This document shows positions 1-8,893 of a stretch of DNA of 64,000 nucleotides, in pieces. The DNA comes from JAICKM01 sp050998805 (GTDB lineage: Bacteria > Chloroflexota > Chloroflexia > QHBQ01 > JAICKM01): contig JBPCPV010000031.1 in the NCBI GenBank assembly GCA_050998805.1, positions 62,001 through 126,000 of the forward strand. Reading direction: 5' to 3'. A model generated the notes under the pieces. It worked only from the letters and a program-made list of their open reading frames with translations. It did no database searches and was not told the DNA's origin. Position numbers and translations under genes: made by a program. Positions within the stretch are counted from its first letter, which is position 1. The number at the start of each line of letters is the position of its first letter.

Positions 1-1382
1 TAATCGTAGACTACGGTTTGCGGGTAGCGGCCCCCGCCTGCATCGGTTGGGTTGCCCACCAGGTTTGCCGGCACGTTGAAGCCGGCGTTGCGTATCTGGT
101 CGGCGGTCCGCAGCGCCAGCCCCGGCGTATCGGTGCCGTTCATCACCGAGACGACCGCGCCCTCTGCGCTCATATCCGGCCGGCCGAGTAGCTTGGCTAT
201 AGCAGGGCGGATCAAGTCCCAGTTCGGCAGCAACACATCAGCGCCGTTCTGGTTGCCGGCAGTGGTCATATCGCCGCCCAGGGACAGCTGCTGAACGTTT
301 TCGCGGGGGATGTGCTGAGCAAGCTGCACCAGCGAGCCGACCTGCTCCAAAGGCAGGTCGGTGCGGAGCGCGCCCTTCGACCCCGAGAGCAGGCTATCGA
401 GCTTGCCGATTATGCTGACCTGCGTGCCCTCCTCGCGCAACGCCAGCAGCATCGCCTGCTGGCGGTCGTTGCGCGCCAGGTCGCTGTCGGCGTGGCGCGA
501 GCGCACGTACTGTAGCGCCGTCCGCCCATCCATATGCTGCACGCCCGACGGGATGTAGATCCGCTGGAAGGCGTCACCGTAGTCCGCCGGGTATTCGTTA
601 TCGATCAGTGCGTGTTGCACGTCAATCGTCACGCCGCCGAGGGCATCCACGATCCGTTGGAAGCCGCTGAACTCGACCTGGGCGTAGTAATGCACCGGCA
701 CGCCGAAGTTCTGCTCGACGGTCTGCATCGCCAGCCCCGGCCCGCCTCCGGCGACGTTGTTCGTCTCGCCGAACTGGTATGCGGCGTTGATCCGGTTCTC
801 GCCGAAGCCCGGGATCGGTATCCAGAGGTCGCGGGGGATGGATAGCAGCGCGGCGGTCTTGGCCGATGGGTCAATGCTCACCAGGATCATGGTGTCGCTG
901 CGGGAGTCGCCCGGATGCCGTGTGTCGAGGCCGAGCAGCAGGATGTTCACGCGCTCCTTTTTGTTCCAGTCGGGGAAGGCCGAGGAGCCTGCCGGTCTGG
1001 GCGGCGGGGTGACGAACCAGTCGCTGCGGAGATCGTTCGCCTTGTAGGCCAACTGCCCGATCCAGGCGCAAAGGCCGAGCCCGATCAGCAGCACGCAACC
1101 CGCCACCCATTTGCGGATCTTGCGCCGCCCCTTTGCCTGCGCCGGGGTGATGGAGCGGATCTGCGGGGCTTGACGACGCGAGCCTCTGGGAGGCGGCTGC
1201 GGCCGTTGCGGGGCACGACGGGTGGTCGGCCTGTACTCGGGCGGAGGAGGCGGAGCGAGGGGCTGGGCGTCGGACGGCAACGCCCAGCGCGGAGGCGGAC
1301 CCGGCTCGTCGCTCAGGCGACCAGCCCGCGGCTTCGGCGGCTCGTAGGGTTTGGCGCGCTGCGCCCGTTCGGAGGGCGGCAT
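1..1382 (-). CDS. LytR-CpsA-Psr (LCP) family cell-envelope glycopolymer transferase, 3' end outside window
   Basis: LCP enzymes attach undecaprenyl-linked glycopolymers to peptidoglycan on the outer face of the membrane. Read on the minus strand from an ATG at 1382, the frame gives a proline- and arginine-rich cytoplasmic tail of about 90 residues, one membrane helix (KWVAGCVLLIGLGLCAWIG) and then the LCP domain. The domain opens with NILLLGLDTR and contains SDTMILVSIDP, SIPRDLWIPIPG and RINAAYQFGE, the conserved acidic and arginine positions of the family. The last part before the edge (VVSVMNGTDTPGLA) resembles a LytR_C domain. The stop lies beyond base 1. The start is uncertain because the frame stays open a little upstream without another good start codon. 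Confidence 0.9.
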   Translation of the reverse strand, partial: MPPSERAQRAKPYEPPKPRAGRLSDEPGPPPRWALPSDAQPLAPPPPPEYRPTTRRAPQRPQPPPRGSRRQAPQIRSITPAQAKGRRKIRKWVAGCVLLIGLGLCAWIGQLAYKANDLRSDWFVTPPPRPAGSSAFPDWNKKERVNILLLGLDTRHPGDSRSDTMILVSIDPSAKTAALLSIPRDLWIPIPGFGENRINAAYQFGETNNVAGGGPGLAMQTVEQNFGVPVHYYAQVEFSGFQRIVDALGGVTIDVQHALIDNEYPADYGDAFQRIYIPSGVQHMDGRTALQYVRSRHADSDLARNDRQQAMLLALREEGTQVSIIGKLDSLLSGSKGALRTDLPLEQVGSLVQLAQHIPRENVQQLSLGGDMTTAGNQNGADVLLPNWDLIRPAIAKLLGRPDMSAEGAVVSVMNGTDTPGLALRTADQIRNAGFNVPANLVGNPTDAGGGRYPQTVVYD

Positions 1383-1465
1383 CGGGCGTGTGTCGTCTGG
1401 GTCGTTGCTCGTCTTCCTATCTCCCGGCCCCCTCCCCCGCGTAGGGAAGGGGAGATCGTTTGGTT

Positions 1466-1474
1466 ATTATAGCA
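1466..1474 (-). promoter_or_regulatory. Extended -10 promoter for the LCP gene
   Basis: On the minus strand TGC-TATAAT is a perfect -10 hexamer with a TG extension. No good -35 lies 16-18 bases upstream. It would give a leader of about 75 bases before the LCP start. The leader holds an imperfect palindrome of C and G runs at 1427-1454. Confidence 0.45.
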
Positions 1475-1573
1475 CAAAACGCGCGGAAAGGCGCGCGGCG
1501 CGCCTGCTTCCGACGTTATATATACAGGGCAGTGCCGGCGCGAGGTTGCTGCCCGTATAGAGAGGCGGAACGG

Positions 1574-2473
1574 ATGAGCAAAGGCAGCAACCTTAACGAT
1601 CCCTATGATCTATCTGACGACGACTACCTGGAGATGCGCCCGCGACGCGCGGTGCTCAAGCCGGAGGATGCCGAACCGAGGCCCCGCGTGTTGGGGCAAG
1701 CGCAGGCGAAGGCACCCGCTGCGTCGCCGGAGGAGCCGGTACCCGGCACCCGCGCCGCCAGGCCGGAGGTGCCCACTCCGGGCACACGCAGGGCACCCGC
1801 CCGCAACGCTGGCTGCATCTGGCTGCTGGCGCTGGCGGCGGTCGTCGTGCTCGCTTGCGGGGCGCTGGGCGCGGGCGTGGCGCAGAACGGCCTGAGCGGC
1901 ATCCTCGGCTGGCGGCCCGCCTTCCCCAACCTCTTCAACCTCACCCCGACCGTCGTCATCCAGGACCAGGGGCCTTCGGTCGTGCAGCAGATGCAGGCGT
2001 TGAGCAGGCTGGAGACCAGTCGCTACACCATCGAGAAGGTACTGAGCGGCTCATCGGGCAACGCGATCCCGTTCACGAACGAGAAGATCCTCTTCGTCGC
2101 CCACGGCGATGTGACGGCGGGAGTGGACCTGAGCAAGCTGCGCGACGCGGACGTGCAGGTGACAAGCGACACGGTGACGCTGAGGCTGCCTGCCGCCGAG
2201 ATTTTCAGCACACGGCTCGATAATCAGAAGTCGTATGTCTACGACGAGCAGACCGACCTCTTCACGAAGGGCGATCCGCAGTTGGAGACCCGCATCCGGC
2301 AGCAGTCCGAGCAGGAGATAACGAAGGCAGCATTGGAAGACGGCATACTGAGCGCAGCCCAATCGAACGCTGAGCAGACCCTTACCACCCTGCTCCACAG
2401 CCTGCGCTACACCAACGTCAAGTTCCTGACGCCGCTCCCCGCACCGGGCACGCCGCCGTCGGCGACGCCCTGA
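1574..2473 (+). CDS. DUF4230 domain membrane-anchored protein
   Basis: The product has about 299 residues. An acidic and proline-rich N-terminus of about 75 residues is followed by one hydrophobic helix (IWLLALAAVVVLACGALGAG) and an extracytoplasmic domain. Its LETSRYTIEKVL and FVAHGDVTAGVDLSKL stretches and its late helical part match the DUF4230 family, whose biochemical role is not known. The frame is open further upstream, but ATG 1574 follows a purine-rich AGAGGCGGAACGG and begins the acidic tail, so it was chosen. It is transcribed divergently from the LCP gene, which suggests an envelope role. The function itself cannot be read from the sequence. Confidence 0.8.
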   Translation: MSKGSNLNDPYDLSDDDYLEMRPRRAVLKPEDAEPRPRVLGQAQAKAPAASPEEPVPGTRAARPEVPTPGTRRAPARNAGCIWLLALAAVVVLACGALGAGVAQNGLSGILGWRPAFPNLFNLTPTVVIQDQGPSVVQQMQALSRLETSRYTIEKVLSGSSGNAIPFTNEKILFVAHGDVTAGVDLSKLRDADVQVTSDTVTLRLPAAEIFSTRLDNQKSYVYDEQTDLFTKGDPQLETRIRQQSEQEITKAALEDGILSAAQSNAEQTLTTLLHSLRYTNVKFLTPLPAPGTPPSATP

Positions 2474-2500
2474 CAAGCAACACGCAGCAAGAGGAGAAAC

Positions 2501-2791
2501 ATGAAACTTCCGGGCATGAAGAAACAGCCGAAGATTGTGCGGACTGTGCAGCCCCGCCTGCCGGGGCCGTGGCAGTATCTTGATCTGCTCACGATGTTGA
2601 GCGTGGCTCGGAGGCTGACACGGGATATGCCGCGCGGGGCGTATCCACTCGTGGCGCTCGTGATCTGGCGGACGCTCCAGAGCGAGCAGAAGAAGCAGGC
2701 AAAGACATTGCGCGAAGCCGAGCGGGAAGCCATCCGCCGCTCGCAGGTGGTCTATGTCGTCAAGCCAAAGAAGCGGTTTGGACTGTTCTAG
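2501..2791 (+). CDS. Hypothetical basic 96-residue protein
   Basis: A good ribosome binding site (AAGAGGAGAAAC) lies directly before the ATG, 27 bases after the DUF4230 gene, so the two are probably co-transcribed. The protein is rich in Lys and Arg. It has a moderately hydrophobic middle (GAYPLVALVIWRTL) and a Lys/Glu/Arg helix (SEQKKQAKTLREAEREAIRR) that may be amphipathic or a short coiled coil. I do not recognise a family. Its TAG stop overlaps by three bases the stop of the convergent hydrolase gene. Confidence 0.6.
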   Translation: MKLPGMKKQPKIVRTVQPRLPGPWQYLDLLTMLSVARRLTRDMPRGAYPLVALVIWRTLQSEQKKQAKTLREAEREAIRRSQVVYVVKPKKRFGLF

Positions 2792-3999
2792 GGCTGCTTG
2801 AACACGCTCGCCAGGAAACGCTCCACGCTGTAAGTCACGATCTGCCCGCACGGGCCGCTGGGGTAGAAGTCACAGCCGTGGTCGGCCCACGGCAGGCGCA
2901 GGTGCAGATAGGGGCGGCCTCCGGCAGCCAGCTTCTCCGCTAGGAGAATGCTCTGCATCGGCGAGACCAGCGCATCACGGTCTCCGTGGATCAAGAGGGT
3001 CGACGGCGTCTTCGGGCCGACGAAGTTGATCGGCGAGGCGTCGTGGTAGGTGGTGGGCACGCTTGCGGGGCTGCCGCCCAAGTATGCTTCGAGCACCGCC
3101 TTCGAGTCGAGTACCGCCGGGTTCGCCGGGTGAGTGTAGCCGTAGATCATGTCGGTCGGTCCGTAGAGCGAGACGACTCCCCGTATCGCGGGGTCGGGCG
3201 GCGTGTAAGCGGCGAGCAGGGCCATTTGCGCTCCCGCCGAGCGACCGAGGATGGCGATCCGCGTGGGGTCGAGGCCGAAATCCGTAGCGTTCGCCTTCAG
3301 GTGTGCGATAGCCGAGTGCAGGTCGTCGGTTTCGGCGGGGAAGCGCCACTTGGGGGCCATGCGATAATCTATCGCTGCGACGACGTAGCCGCGAGCCGCC
3401 AGATAGGTGTTGAGTTGCGGCAAGTCGGCCCGCCCGCCGTTCTGCCACGAGCCGCCGTGTACCATGACGACGCAGGGGCTGGGGCCGTTCCGGCTCACCG
3501 TCTCCGCCCGATATACATCCATCTTGAGTTCCTGCCCGTCGGGGTTGGCGAAGGTGACCGTGTGGACATTCACCGGGGGCGAGGCGATACCGCGATAGAG
3601 GTCGAGCGGGACGAGCGGGGCAGGGCGCGCCGGGGCGTCGGGCCGGGTGAGAGGCTCGACGGCACCGACGGCGTCACCCACCTGCGCCTGCACCTGCCCG
3701 GCGAAGGTGAGCGCCCTCGCCAACGCGCTGAGTGTGAGTCCGGCCCCGACGACGCCGAGCGCGGCCCCCACCCTGCCCTGCCACGACAGCCTCCATCCCG
3801 GCAGCAGCGTTGCAAGCGCGGGCAACGCGATCCAGTGGCCGAGTTCGGTCGCGCCGAGGCCGACATACCAAAATAAGCCGGCGGGCGCGGGCACCACAGC
3901 CAGCGCACCGACGCCAGCGCAGAACGCGCCGACCAGCAGTCGGAGCCACGCGAGCGGCCCCGCGCCCCGGGGAGCGAGTTTCTCCGGTTGTGACCTCAT
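2788..3999 (-). CDS. Membrane-anchored alpha/beta hydrolase (esterase/lipase-like)
   Basis: The N-terminal 110 residues contain several hydrophobic segments, followed by an alpha/beta-hydrolase domain of the esterase type. The oxyanion HGGSW lies near residue 180, the nucleophile elbow GRSAG near 253, the acid in GDRDALV near 338 and the catalytic His in ADHGC near 374, so the triad is complete. A lipase, carboxylesterase or BD-FAE-like hydrolase is likely; the substrate cannot be told. The start at 3999 follows GGGAGGACGAAGT, a strong ribosome binding site. A start 33 bases upstream is also open but has no such site. The gene converges on the 96-residue protein. Confidence 0.85.
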   Translation of the reverse strand: MRSQPEKLAPRGAGPLAWLRLLVGAFCAGVGALAVVPAPAGLFWYVGLGATELGHWIALPALATLLPGWRLSWQGRVGAALGVVGAGLTLSALARALTFAGQVQAQVGDAVGAVEPLTRPDAPARPAPLVPLDLYRGIASPPVNVHTVTFANPDGQELKMDVYRAETVSRNGPSPCVVMVHGGSWQNGGRADLPQLNTYLAARGYVVAAIDYRMAPKWRFPAETDDLHSAIAHLKANATDFGLDPTRIAILGRSAGAQMALLAAYTPPDPAIRGVVSLYGPTDMIYGYTHPANPAVLDSKAVLEAYLGGSPASVPTTYHDASPINFVGPKTPSTLLIHGDRDALVSPMQSILLAEKLAAGGRPYLHLRLPWADHGCDFYPSGPCGQIVTYSVERFLASVFKQP

Positions 4000-4161
4000 A
4001 CTTCGTCCTCCCTGAGTTGTTGTCCGGTCCATTTTACGCCGCCGGGGGCGGATGTCAAGGCCGCAGAGTGTCTAGTGCGTACTTCTTATACATCTCTGAC
4101 GCGGCTCTGCGCCTGCTCTGAGGCGGGAGGCGGATAATTAGGTGAGAGAGGGCCGATCTGG

Positions 4162-4167
4162 TATGAT
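4162..4167 (+). promoter_or_regulatory. Putative -10 (TATGAT) just before the response regulator
   Basis: TATGAT ends one base before ATG 4168 and seven bases before ATG 4174. If it is used, transcription would begin at about 4174 and the mRNA would be leaderless from the second ATG. The -35 region (near 4139) is poor, so this is tentative. Confidence 0.35.
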
Positions 4168-4854
4168 ATGAGTATGAAGTCACGAATACTGGTCATTGAC
4201 GACGATGCGAATATCACGAGCTTCCTGAAGCGCGCGCTGTCGTATGAGGGCTACTCGGTGGATACGGCGGCAAACGGCACCGAGGGGCTGACGCGTGCGC
4301 TGGAGCAGCCTCCCGACCTAGTCATACTCGACGTGATGATGCCGGGGCTGAACGGCTACGAAGTGGCCGAGCGGCTACGATCCGGTGGCTCTCAACCGAT
4401 CCTGATGCTGACCGCGCGGGACGCCGTGCCCGACCGGGTGGAGGGACTGGACAGGGGGGCCGACGACTACATTGTGAAGCCGTTTGCGCTCGAAGAACTG
4501 ATGGCGCGGGTGCGGGCGCTGCTGAGGCGCACCGAGCCGGCAACGCGCAACCGATTGAGTTTCTCCGACCTGGTGATCGACCTCGATAGCCACGAGGTAC
4601 GACGGGCACGCCGGGTGATAGAGCTGACCAGCACCGAGTTCGATCTGCTGACGACGTTCGCGCGCCACCCGCGCCAAGTTCTGAGCCGCGACGCGCTGCT
4701 CGAAGCGGTCTGGAGCCTCGATCCCTCCACAGACACACATGTTGTCGAAGTCTACGTCGGCTACCTGCGACAGAAGCTCGAAGCTGGGGGCGAGGTCCGG
4801 CTTATCACCACGGTACGCGGTGTGGGATATGTCTTGAGAGAGACTCCGTCGTGA
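4168..4854 (+). CDS. OmpR/PhoB-family response regulator
   Basis: DNA-binding response regulator of about 228 residues. The receiver domain (residues 5-120) has the acidic pair IDDDA, the phospho-acceptor Asp in LVILDVMMPG, the Thr in MLTARDA and the Lys in IVKPFALEE. The C-terminal winged helix (about 130-225) ends with ITTVRGVGYVL, typical of Trans_reg_C. Its stop overlaps the GTG of the following histidine kinase (GTGA), so the two are translationally coupled and form one two-component system. The stimulus is not evident. The downstream HtrA protease could be a target, as envelope proteases often are, but that is inference. ATG 4174 is an alternative start. Confidence 0.95.
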   Translation: MSMKSRILVIDDDANITSFLKRALSYEGYSVDTAANGTEGLTRALEQPPDLVILDVMMPGLNGYEVAERLRSGGSQPILMLTARDAVPDRVEGLDRGADDYIVKPFALEELMARVRALLRRTEPATRNRLSFSDLVIDLDSHEVRRARRVIELTSTEFDLLTTFARHPRQVLSRDALLEAVWSLDPSTDTHVVEVYVGYLRQKLEAGGEVRLITTVRGVGYVLRETPS

Positions 4855-6344
4855 CCCGTCGCATCTTCCTACCGATTAGGCTGCGCCTAGCGCTCTGGTA
4901 TAGCCTGCTGCTCGGGCTGGTTCTCGTCCTGGTGTCGGTGCTGGTCTATACAGTCCTGACCGGCAATCTCGATGGGCAGCTTGATGCCTCGCTGGCGGCC
5001 AGTGCCCTACAGGTCGGGCAGCAGAGCCGTGTCGCGGTCGGGTCCAACGGGCTGACGGTCTTCCTCCCACGGCCGGATATGACCGAATCCGATATCTTCG
5101 TGCAGGTCGCAGACCCAAGAGGGGTGATCGTGCAACAGTCTCCTAACCTCGGCGGGTCTCAACTGCCTGTGAGCCAGGCCGCGCAAGGAGTGGCATCGGG
5201 CGGGAGCGGGTATTACGAGACTATTTGGCTCGGCAGCCAGAAATTGCGCCTCTACAACGCGCCGCTTGTGGTCGAGGGCCGGGCCGTGGGGCTGATACAG
5301 TCGGGGAGGCTGCTGGCCCAGGTGGATAACACTGCAGCCGGGCTGCGTCAGCAACTGATACAGGGCGATGCGCTGGCGTTGCTGGTGGCGCTCATCTTAG
5401 GCTGGGTCGTGTCGGGGCAGGCGCTGAGGCCGCTTGAGCGGGTGAGCCGTACGGCAGAGCAGATCGGCGAAGAGCGGGACTTCAGCCGCAGGGTGCGCTA
5501 TAGGGGGCCGAGTGACGAGGTGGGAAGACTGGCCGGCACCTTCGACGTGATGCTCGACCAGCTGGAGGGCGCGTATGCGGATCAGCAAAAGGCGTCCCAC
5601 CGGCTCGAGTCGGCCCTGGCGGCGCAGCAACGCTTCGTCAGTGATGCATCGCATGAACTCCGGACGCCGCTGACGGCTATCCGGGGCAACGCCGAGCTGT
5701 TGCAGAGGGTGCCGAACATGGAGCCTGAAGACCGGCGTGAGAGCGTCGCGCAGATCGCCTCTGAGGCCCAGCGTATGAGCCGCCTTGTCGGCGACCTGCT
5801 GGAGTTGGCGCGGGCGGATGCCGGGCAGCATCTGCGGAGAGAGACCCTGGCGTTCGGGCCGATTGTCTGCGCGGCTGCGGCTGCGGCGCGCCATCTACAG
5901 GGCGGTGAGCGGCTGGCGGCTCGGACACCGCCAGCCGGCGCAGTCGTCGTCGGAGACAGCGATTACCTGAAGCAATTGCTTCTGATCTTGTTGGATAACG
6001 CGCTGAAATATACCCCCCCGGAGGGCCGCGTCGAACTGATCACGGCGGTGCGCGATGGGCAGGTCGAGATTTCGGTGGCCGACAGCGGCTGCGGCATCGC
6101 GGCGGAGGATCTGCCGCACATCTTTGAGCGGTTCTACCGCGCAGATCGCGCCCGCGCCGCAGGCGGCACAGGCATCGGCCTGGCGATCGCCGGGTGGATC
6201 GCAGGCGAACACGGTGGGCGGATCAAAGTGGAGAGCACGCCTGGGGCCGGGTCTACGTTCACAATAATCCTACCGATGCCGGCTGAGGCGGTTGCCGGCC
6301 CGCCGGCCGAATCCCCGGTGCCCGATTTTCTTACGACATTCTAA
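4851..6344 (+). CDS. Sensor histidine kinase, partner of the upstream regulator
   Basis: The product has 497 residues and starts at a GTG that overlaps the regulator's stop. TM1 is about residues 13-35, an extracytoplasmic sensor domain follows to about 170, and TM2 is about 172-190. A HAMP linker comes next. The HisKA domain has the H-box SDASHELRTPLTAIRG (His near 268). The HATPase_c domain has the N-box LLDNALKYTP, the G1 box DSGCGI, the F box FERFYR and the G2 box GGTGIGLAI. All catalytic boxes are intact. The sensor domain has no recognisable fold, so the signal is unknown. Autophosphorylation and transfer to the adjacent OmpR-type regulator is the expected role. Confidence 0.95.
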   Translation: MTRRIFLPIRLRLALWYSLLLGLVLVLVSVLVYTVLTGNLDGQLDASLAASALQVGQQSRVAVGSNGLTVFLPRPDMTESDIFVQVADPRGVIVQQSPNLGGSQLPVSQAAQGVASGGSGYYETIWLGSQKLRLYNAPLVVEGRAVGLIQSGRLLAQVDNTAAGLRQQLIQGDALALLVALILGWVVSGQALRPLERVSRTAEQIGEERDFSRRVRYRGPSDEVGRLAGTFDVMLDQLEGAYADQQKASHRLESALAAQQRFVSDASHELRTPLTAIRGNAELLQRVPNMEPEDRRESVAQIASEAQRMSRLVGDLLELARADAGQHLRRETLAFGPIVCAAAAAARHLQGGERLAARTPPAGAVVVGDSDYLKQLLLILLDNALKYTPPEGRVELITAVRDGQVEISVADSGCGIAAEDLPHIFERFYRADRARAAGGTGIGLAIAGWIAGEHGGRIKVESTPGAGSTFTIILPMPAEAVAGPPAESPVPDFLTTF

Positions 6345-6458
6345 TCCAACTCTGCGTCGGCTATGATAGTAGAGTGGGATAATGGGATTGTACGAGATCC
6401 GGCGGGCCGCGCAAGGGGCGCCCGCCGGATCGGAACCAACTTAAAGGAGAACACTACA

Positions 6459-8303
6459 ATGGATAATTACGACCGCGCCCGGCTTGATGAGCCGGCGGAC
6501 AACAAGCCGGAAAGTACAGCAGAGACGAGAGTCACGGGCGGGTCGGATACGCCCCGCCGCAACACTACTCCTTTGACCGGGGGCGAGACCCCGACGGCAC
6601 AGCCCTGGCCAGCCTATACCCACCCGACGATAGCCCAGCAGCCGACCAGCTACGCATACCCCCCGGCACCGGCATATATCCCGCCTCTGGTCTCTCAGCA
6701 GAAGCCTGCGCGACGCTCCGGAGGGATCGGCGGCCTGCTGCTGGCGGGGATGCTGACGCTCGGCCTTGTTGCCGGCGGCGTCGGCGGGGGTGCCACAGCC
6801 TGGTATCTCGCCCAGAGCCAACCGACCGCCGCCACGACCACGACCACCGCCCCGGTCGCGCCGCAAACGAACCCAAATACCAGCAGTTCCGCAGTTAGCC
6901 CCGCCGGAGTGGCGAACACTCCCTCGAACGCGATCGGCGTGCTCTACAATAAAGTCGCTAACTCGGTCGTGGACGTGATCGTGAGCACCACGAGCAACGG
7001 GCCGCTCGGCGACGGCGGCGAGGGCACAGGCATCGTCGTTGACAAGACCCATGTGCTGACTAACTTCCATGTCGTAGACGGCGCGGTGTCGATCAAGCTC
7101 CACCTGCTTGACGGCACGAGCATAGACGCCAAAGTAGCCGGCACCGCCCCGCAAGATGACCTCGCTATACTCACCGCTAACCTGCCGATGGACAAGCTAC
7201 AGGCTGCAACCCTCGGCGACTCATCGAGCGCCCAGGTCGGCGATGAAGTCGTGGCAATCGGCAACCCGTTCGGCCTCGACCACACCGTGACCGCCGGCAT
7301 CGTGAGCGCGGTGAACCGCACATGGAGCAGCGGCAGCGGCAGGCCGATGACCGGCATGATCCAGACCGACGCGCCGATCAACCCCGGCAACTCCGGCGGC
7401 CCTCTGTTCAACATAGACGGCCAGGTGATCGGGATTAATACCGCAATCGAAAGCCCGGTGCGTGGCTCGGTCGGCGTCGGCTTCGCAATCCCCGTGAACC
7501 GCGCTAAGGGCCTCCTGCCGCAGTTGGAGCAGGGCAGCACCGTACAGCGCGTCATGCTCGGCATCCAGGGGCAGGCCCTAGACACCGATACGGCGACCGC
7601 GCTACATGCCCCCGTGAGCAAGGGCGTGTTGGTGGTCGGCGTTATCCCCAACAGCCCCGCGCAGAAGGCCGGCATCCAGGGCGCAGATCCGACGCAGTCG
7701 AGCACGCTCGGCGACATCGTGACCGCGATTGACGGCACCCCGGTGGCCGCAGTCGAGAACCTGACCACCTACCTCGACAACAAGCATGTCGGCGATGTGG
7801 TGACGTTGACTATCATCCGCGCCGGCAAGACGATGGACGTGAAGGTCACCCTGGCGGCTTGGCAGGACCAGACGCAGACGCAGACCCCCGGCAACCCTCA
7901 GATACCGGGTATTCCGAGCGTTCCGGGCAATCCGGGCCAGGCACCCGGCAACCCCGGGCAGGCACCGTCTCAGCAACAGGCGCGGGCGCAGCTCGGCATA
8001 CGCGCCATGACCATGACCCCGCAACTCGCGTCGCAGCTTAACGTCTCGATCAACCAGGGCGTGCTCGTGGTGTCGGTTGTGCCCCAGGGATCGGCCGCGC
8101 AGGCTGGCATCCAGGGCGTGAATCGGACCACCGGCACCGCCGGCGACATTATCACCGCCGTTGACGGCCAACATGTCACGCAGGTCAGCGACCTCGGGAC
8201 AGCTCTCCAGAACAAACAGGCCGGCGATACCGTCACTCTGACTATCTGGCGCAGCGGCAAGACGATGGACGTGAAGGTAACACTCGCCGCGTCCACACCC
8301 TAA
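6459..8303 (+). CDS. HtrA/DegP-type serine protease with two PDZ domains
   Basis: Membrane-anchored quality-control protease of about 614 residues. The cytoplasmic N-terminus is rich in Pro, Thr and Gln and is followed by one membrane helix near residues 95-115 and a low-complexity Thr linker. The trypsin-like domain has the complete triad: His in TNFHVVDG, Asp in PQDDLAIL and Ser in NPGNSGGPL. Two PDZ domains follow (about 375-470 and 510-610), separated by a linker built of repeated PGNPGQAP units. The start at 6459 has AAAGGAGAAC in front; the frame is open further upstream but without a ribosome binding site. A proteolytic role in envelope stress is expected from the family. Confidence 0.95.
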   Translation: MDNYDRARLDEPADNKPESTAETRVTGGSDTPRRNTTPLTGGETPTAQPWPAYTHPTIAQQPTSYAYPPAPAYIPPLVSQQKPARRSGGIGGLLLAGMLTLGLVAGGVGGGATAWYLAQSQPTAATTTTTAPVAPQTNPNTSSSAVSPAGVANTPSNAIGVLYNKVANSVVDVIVSTTSNGPLGDGGEGTGIVVDKTHVLTNFHVVDGAVSIKLHLLDGTSIDAKVAGTAPQDDLAILTANLPMDKLQAATLGDSSSAQVGDEVVAIGNPFGLDHTVTAGIVSAVNRTWSSGSGRPMTGMIQTDAPINPGNSGGPLFNIDGQVIGINTAIESPVRGSVGVGFAIPVNRAKGLLPQLEQGSTVQRVMLGIQGQALDTDTATALHAPVSKGVLVVGVIPNSPAQKAGIQGADPTQSSTLGDIVTAIDGTPVAAVENLTTYLDNKHVGDVVTLTIIRAGKTMDVKVTLAAWQDQTQTQTPGNPQIPGIPSVPGNPGQAPGNPGQAPSQQQARAQLGIRAMTMTPQLASQLNVSINQGVLVVSVVPQGSAAQAGIQGVNRTTGTAGDIITAVDGQHVTQVSDLGTALQNKQAGDTVTLTIWRSGKTMDVKVTLAASTP

Positions 8304-8348
8304 ACATGTAAATACCGTTCCTCTCCTTCCTAACTCCCTGTGGTAAGG

Positions 8349-8382
8349 GTAAGGGTCAGCCTCTTTCGAGGCTGACCCTTAC
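8349..8382. terminator. Bidirectional terminator between htrA-like gene and the convergent small gene
   Basis: A perfect 15-bp inverted repeat (8349-8363 with 8368-8382) has a 4-base TTTC loop. It lies in the 85-base gap between two convergent genes. The U-tracts are weak on both sides, so termination efficiency is uncertain. Confidence 0.7.
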
Positions 8383-8388
8383 CGGCTT

Positions 8389-8679
8389 TCACGCCGCCTT
8401 CTGCGTCTCCAGTCGAGCTTCGGCCCAGAGCGCCGCCTCGCGTGCCGGGATCGGGCGGACGTGGCGCGTCGGGCAGAGGGCCAGGATCTCCTTCACGGCC
8501 TCTGTCGTCTCCGGGTCCGACGCTGCGGCTAGCGCCTGCACTCGCCAGGCCCAACCCAGCGTGCCGAGCGCGGCGGGCCAATGGCTGGCGATCTTCGCCA
8601 GCAGCGGCAGCGCCAGACGGCGGCGTGCCGGGCGCTCGTCATAAACAGAGCGCAGCAGCGGCTGCATCAGATTAAACAT
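8389..8679 (-). CDS. Hypothetical 96-residue helical protein
   Basis: A strong ribosome binding site (GGAGGAAGATAG) precedes the ATG at 8679, which supports translation. The product is predominantly helical and rich in Ala and Leu, with segments such as LALPLLAKIASHW and TEAVKEILALCP. These suggest a small HEAT- or TPR-like helical repeat, but no family can be named. It stands alone, convergent with the protease gene and divergent from the sigma-like operon. Confidence 0.55.
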   Translation of the reverse strand: MFNLMQPLLRSVYDERPARRRLALPLLAKIASHWPAALGTLGWAWRVQALAAASDPETTEAVKEILALCPTRHVRPIPAREAALWAEARLETQKAA

Positions 8680-8756
8680 CTATCTTCCTCCAAGCACGTG
8701 TGTTAAGGTTGAGGTCGTCGGCGTTTGCCTATTCAGGCTATCCGCCCGCGTGCGCG

Positions 8757-8810
8757 AAAAGCGGAAACGGAGCGTCATATGCTATAATCTACTGGGGCGT
8801 TTCCGCTTTT
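8757..8810. promoter_or_regulatory. Promoter of the sigma-like operon flanked by a 13-bp inverted repeat
   Basis: A perfect -10 TATAAT (8783-8788) with a TG extension lies inside the loop of a perfect 13-bp inverted repeat. The arms are 8757-8769 and 8798-8810, containing GCGGAAACG and CGTTTCCGC, with 28 bases between them. The arrangement looks like an operator bracketing a promoter, with the expected transcription start just before the second arm. Confidence 0.5.
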
Positions 8811-8893
8811 TTCCGGCGGCGTCACATAGGGAGTGTAGAGCGACCGACACAGACCCGACAGGGTGGGGAGACCGACCAGCAGTGGCCGAACCG

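Noticed and set aside
2051..2851. Long open frame on the minus strand under the DUF4230 gene
   Set aside because: It has no family motif and covers two genes with good ribosome binding sites; GC-rich DNA makes such shadow frames common.
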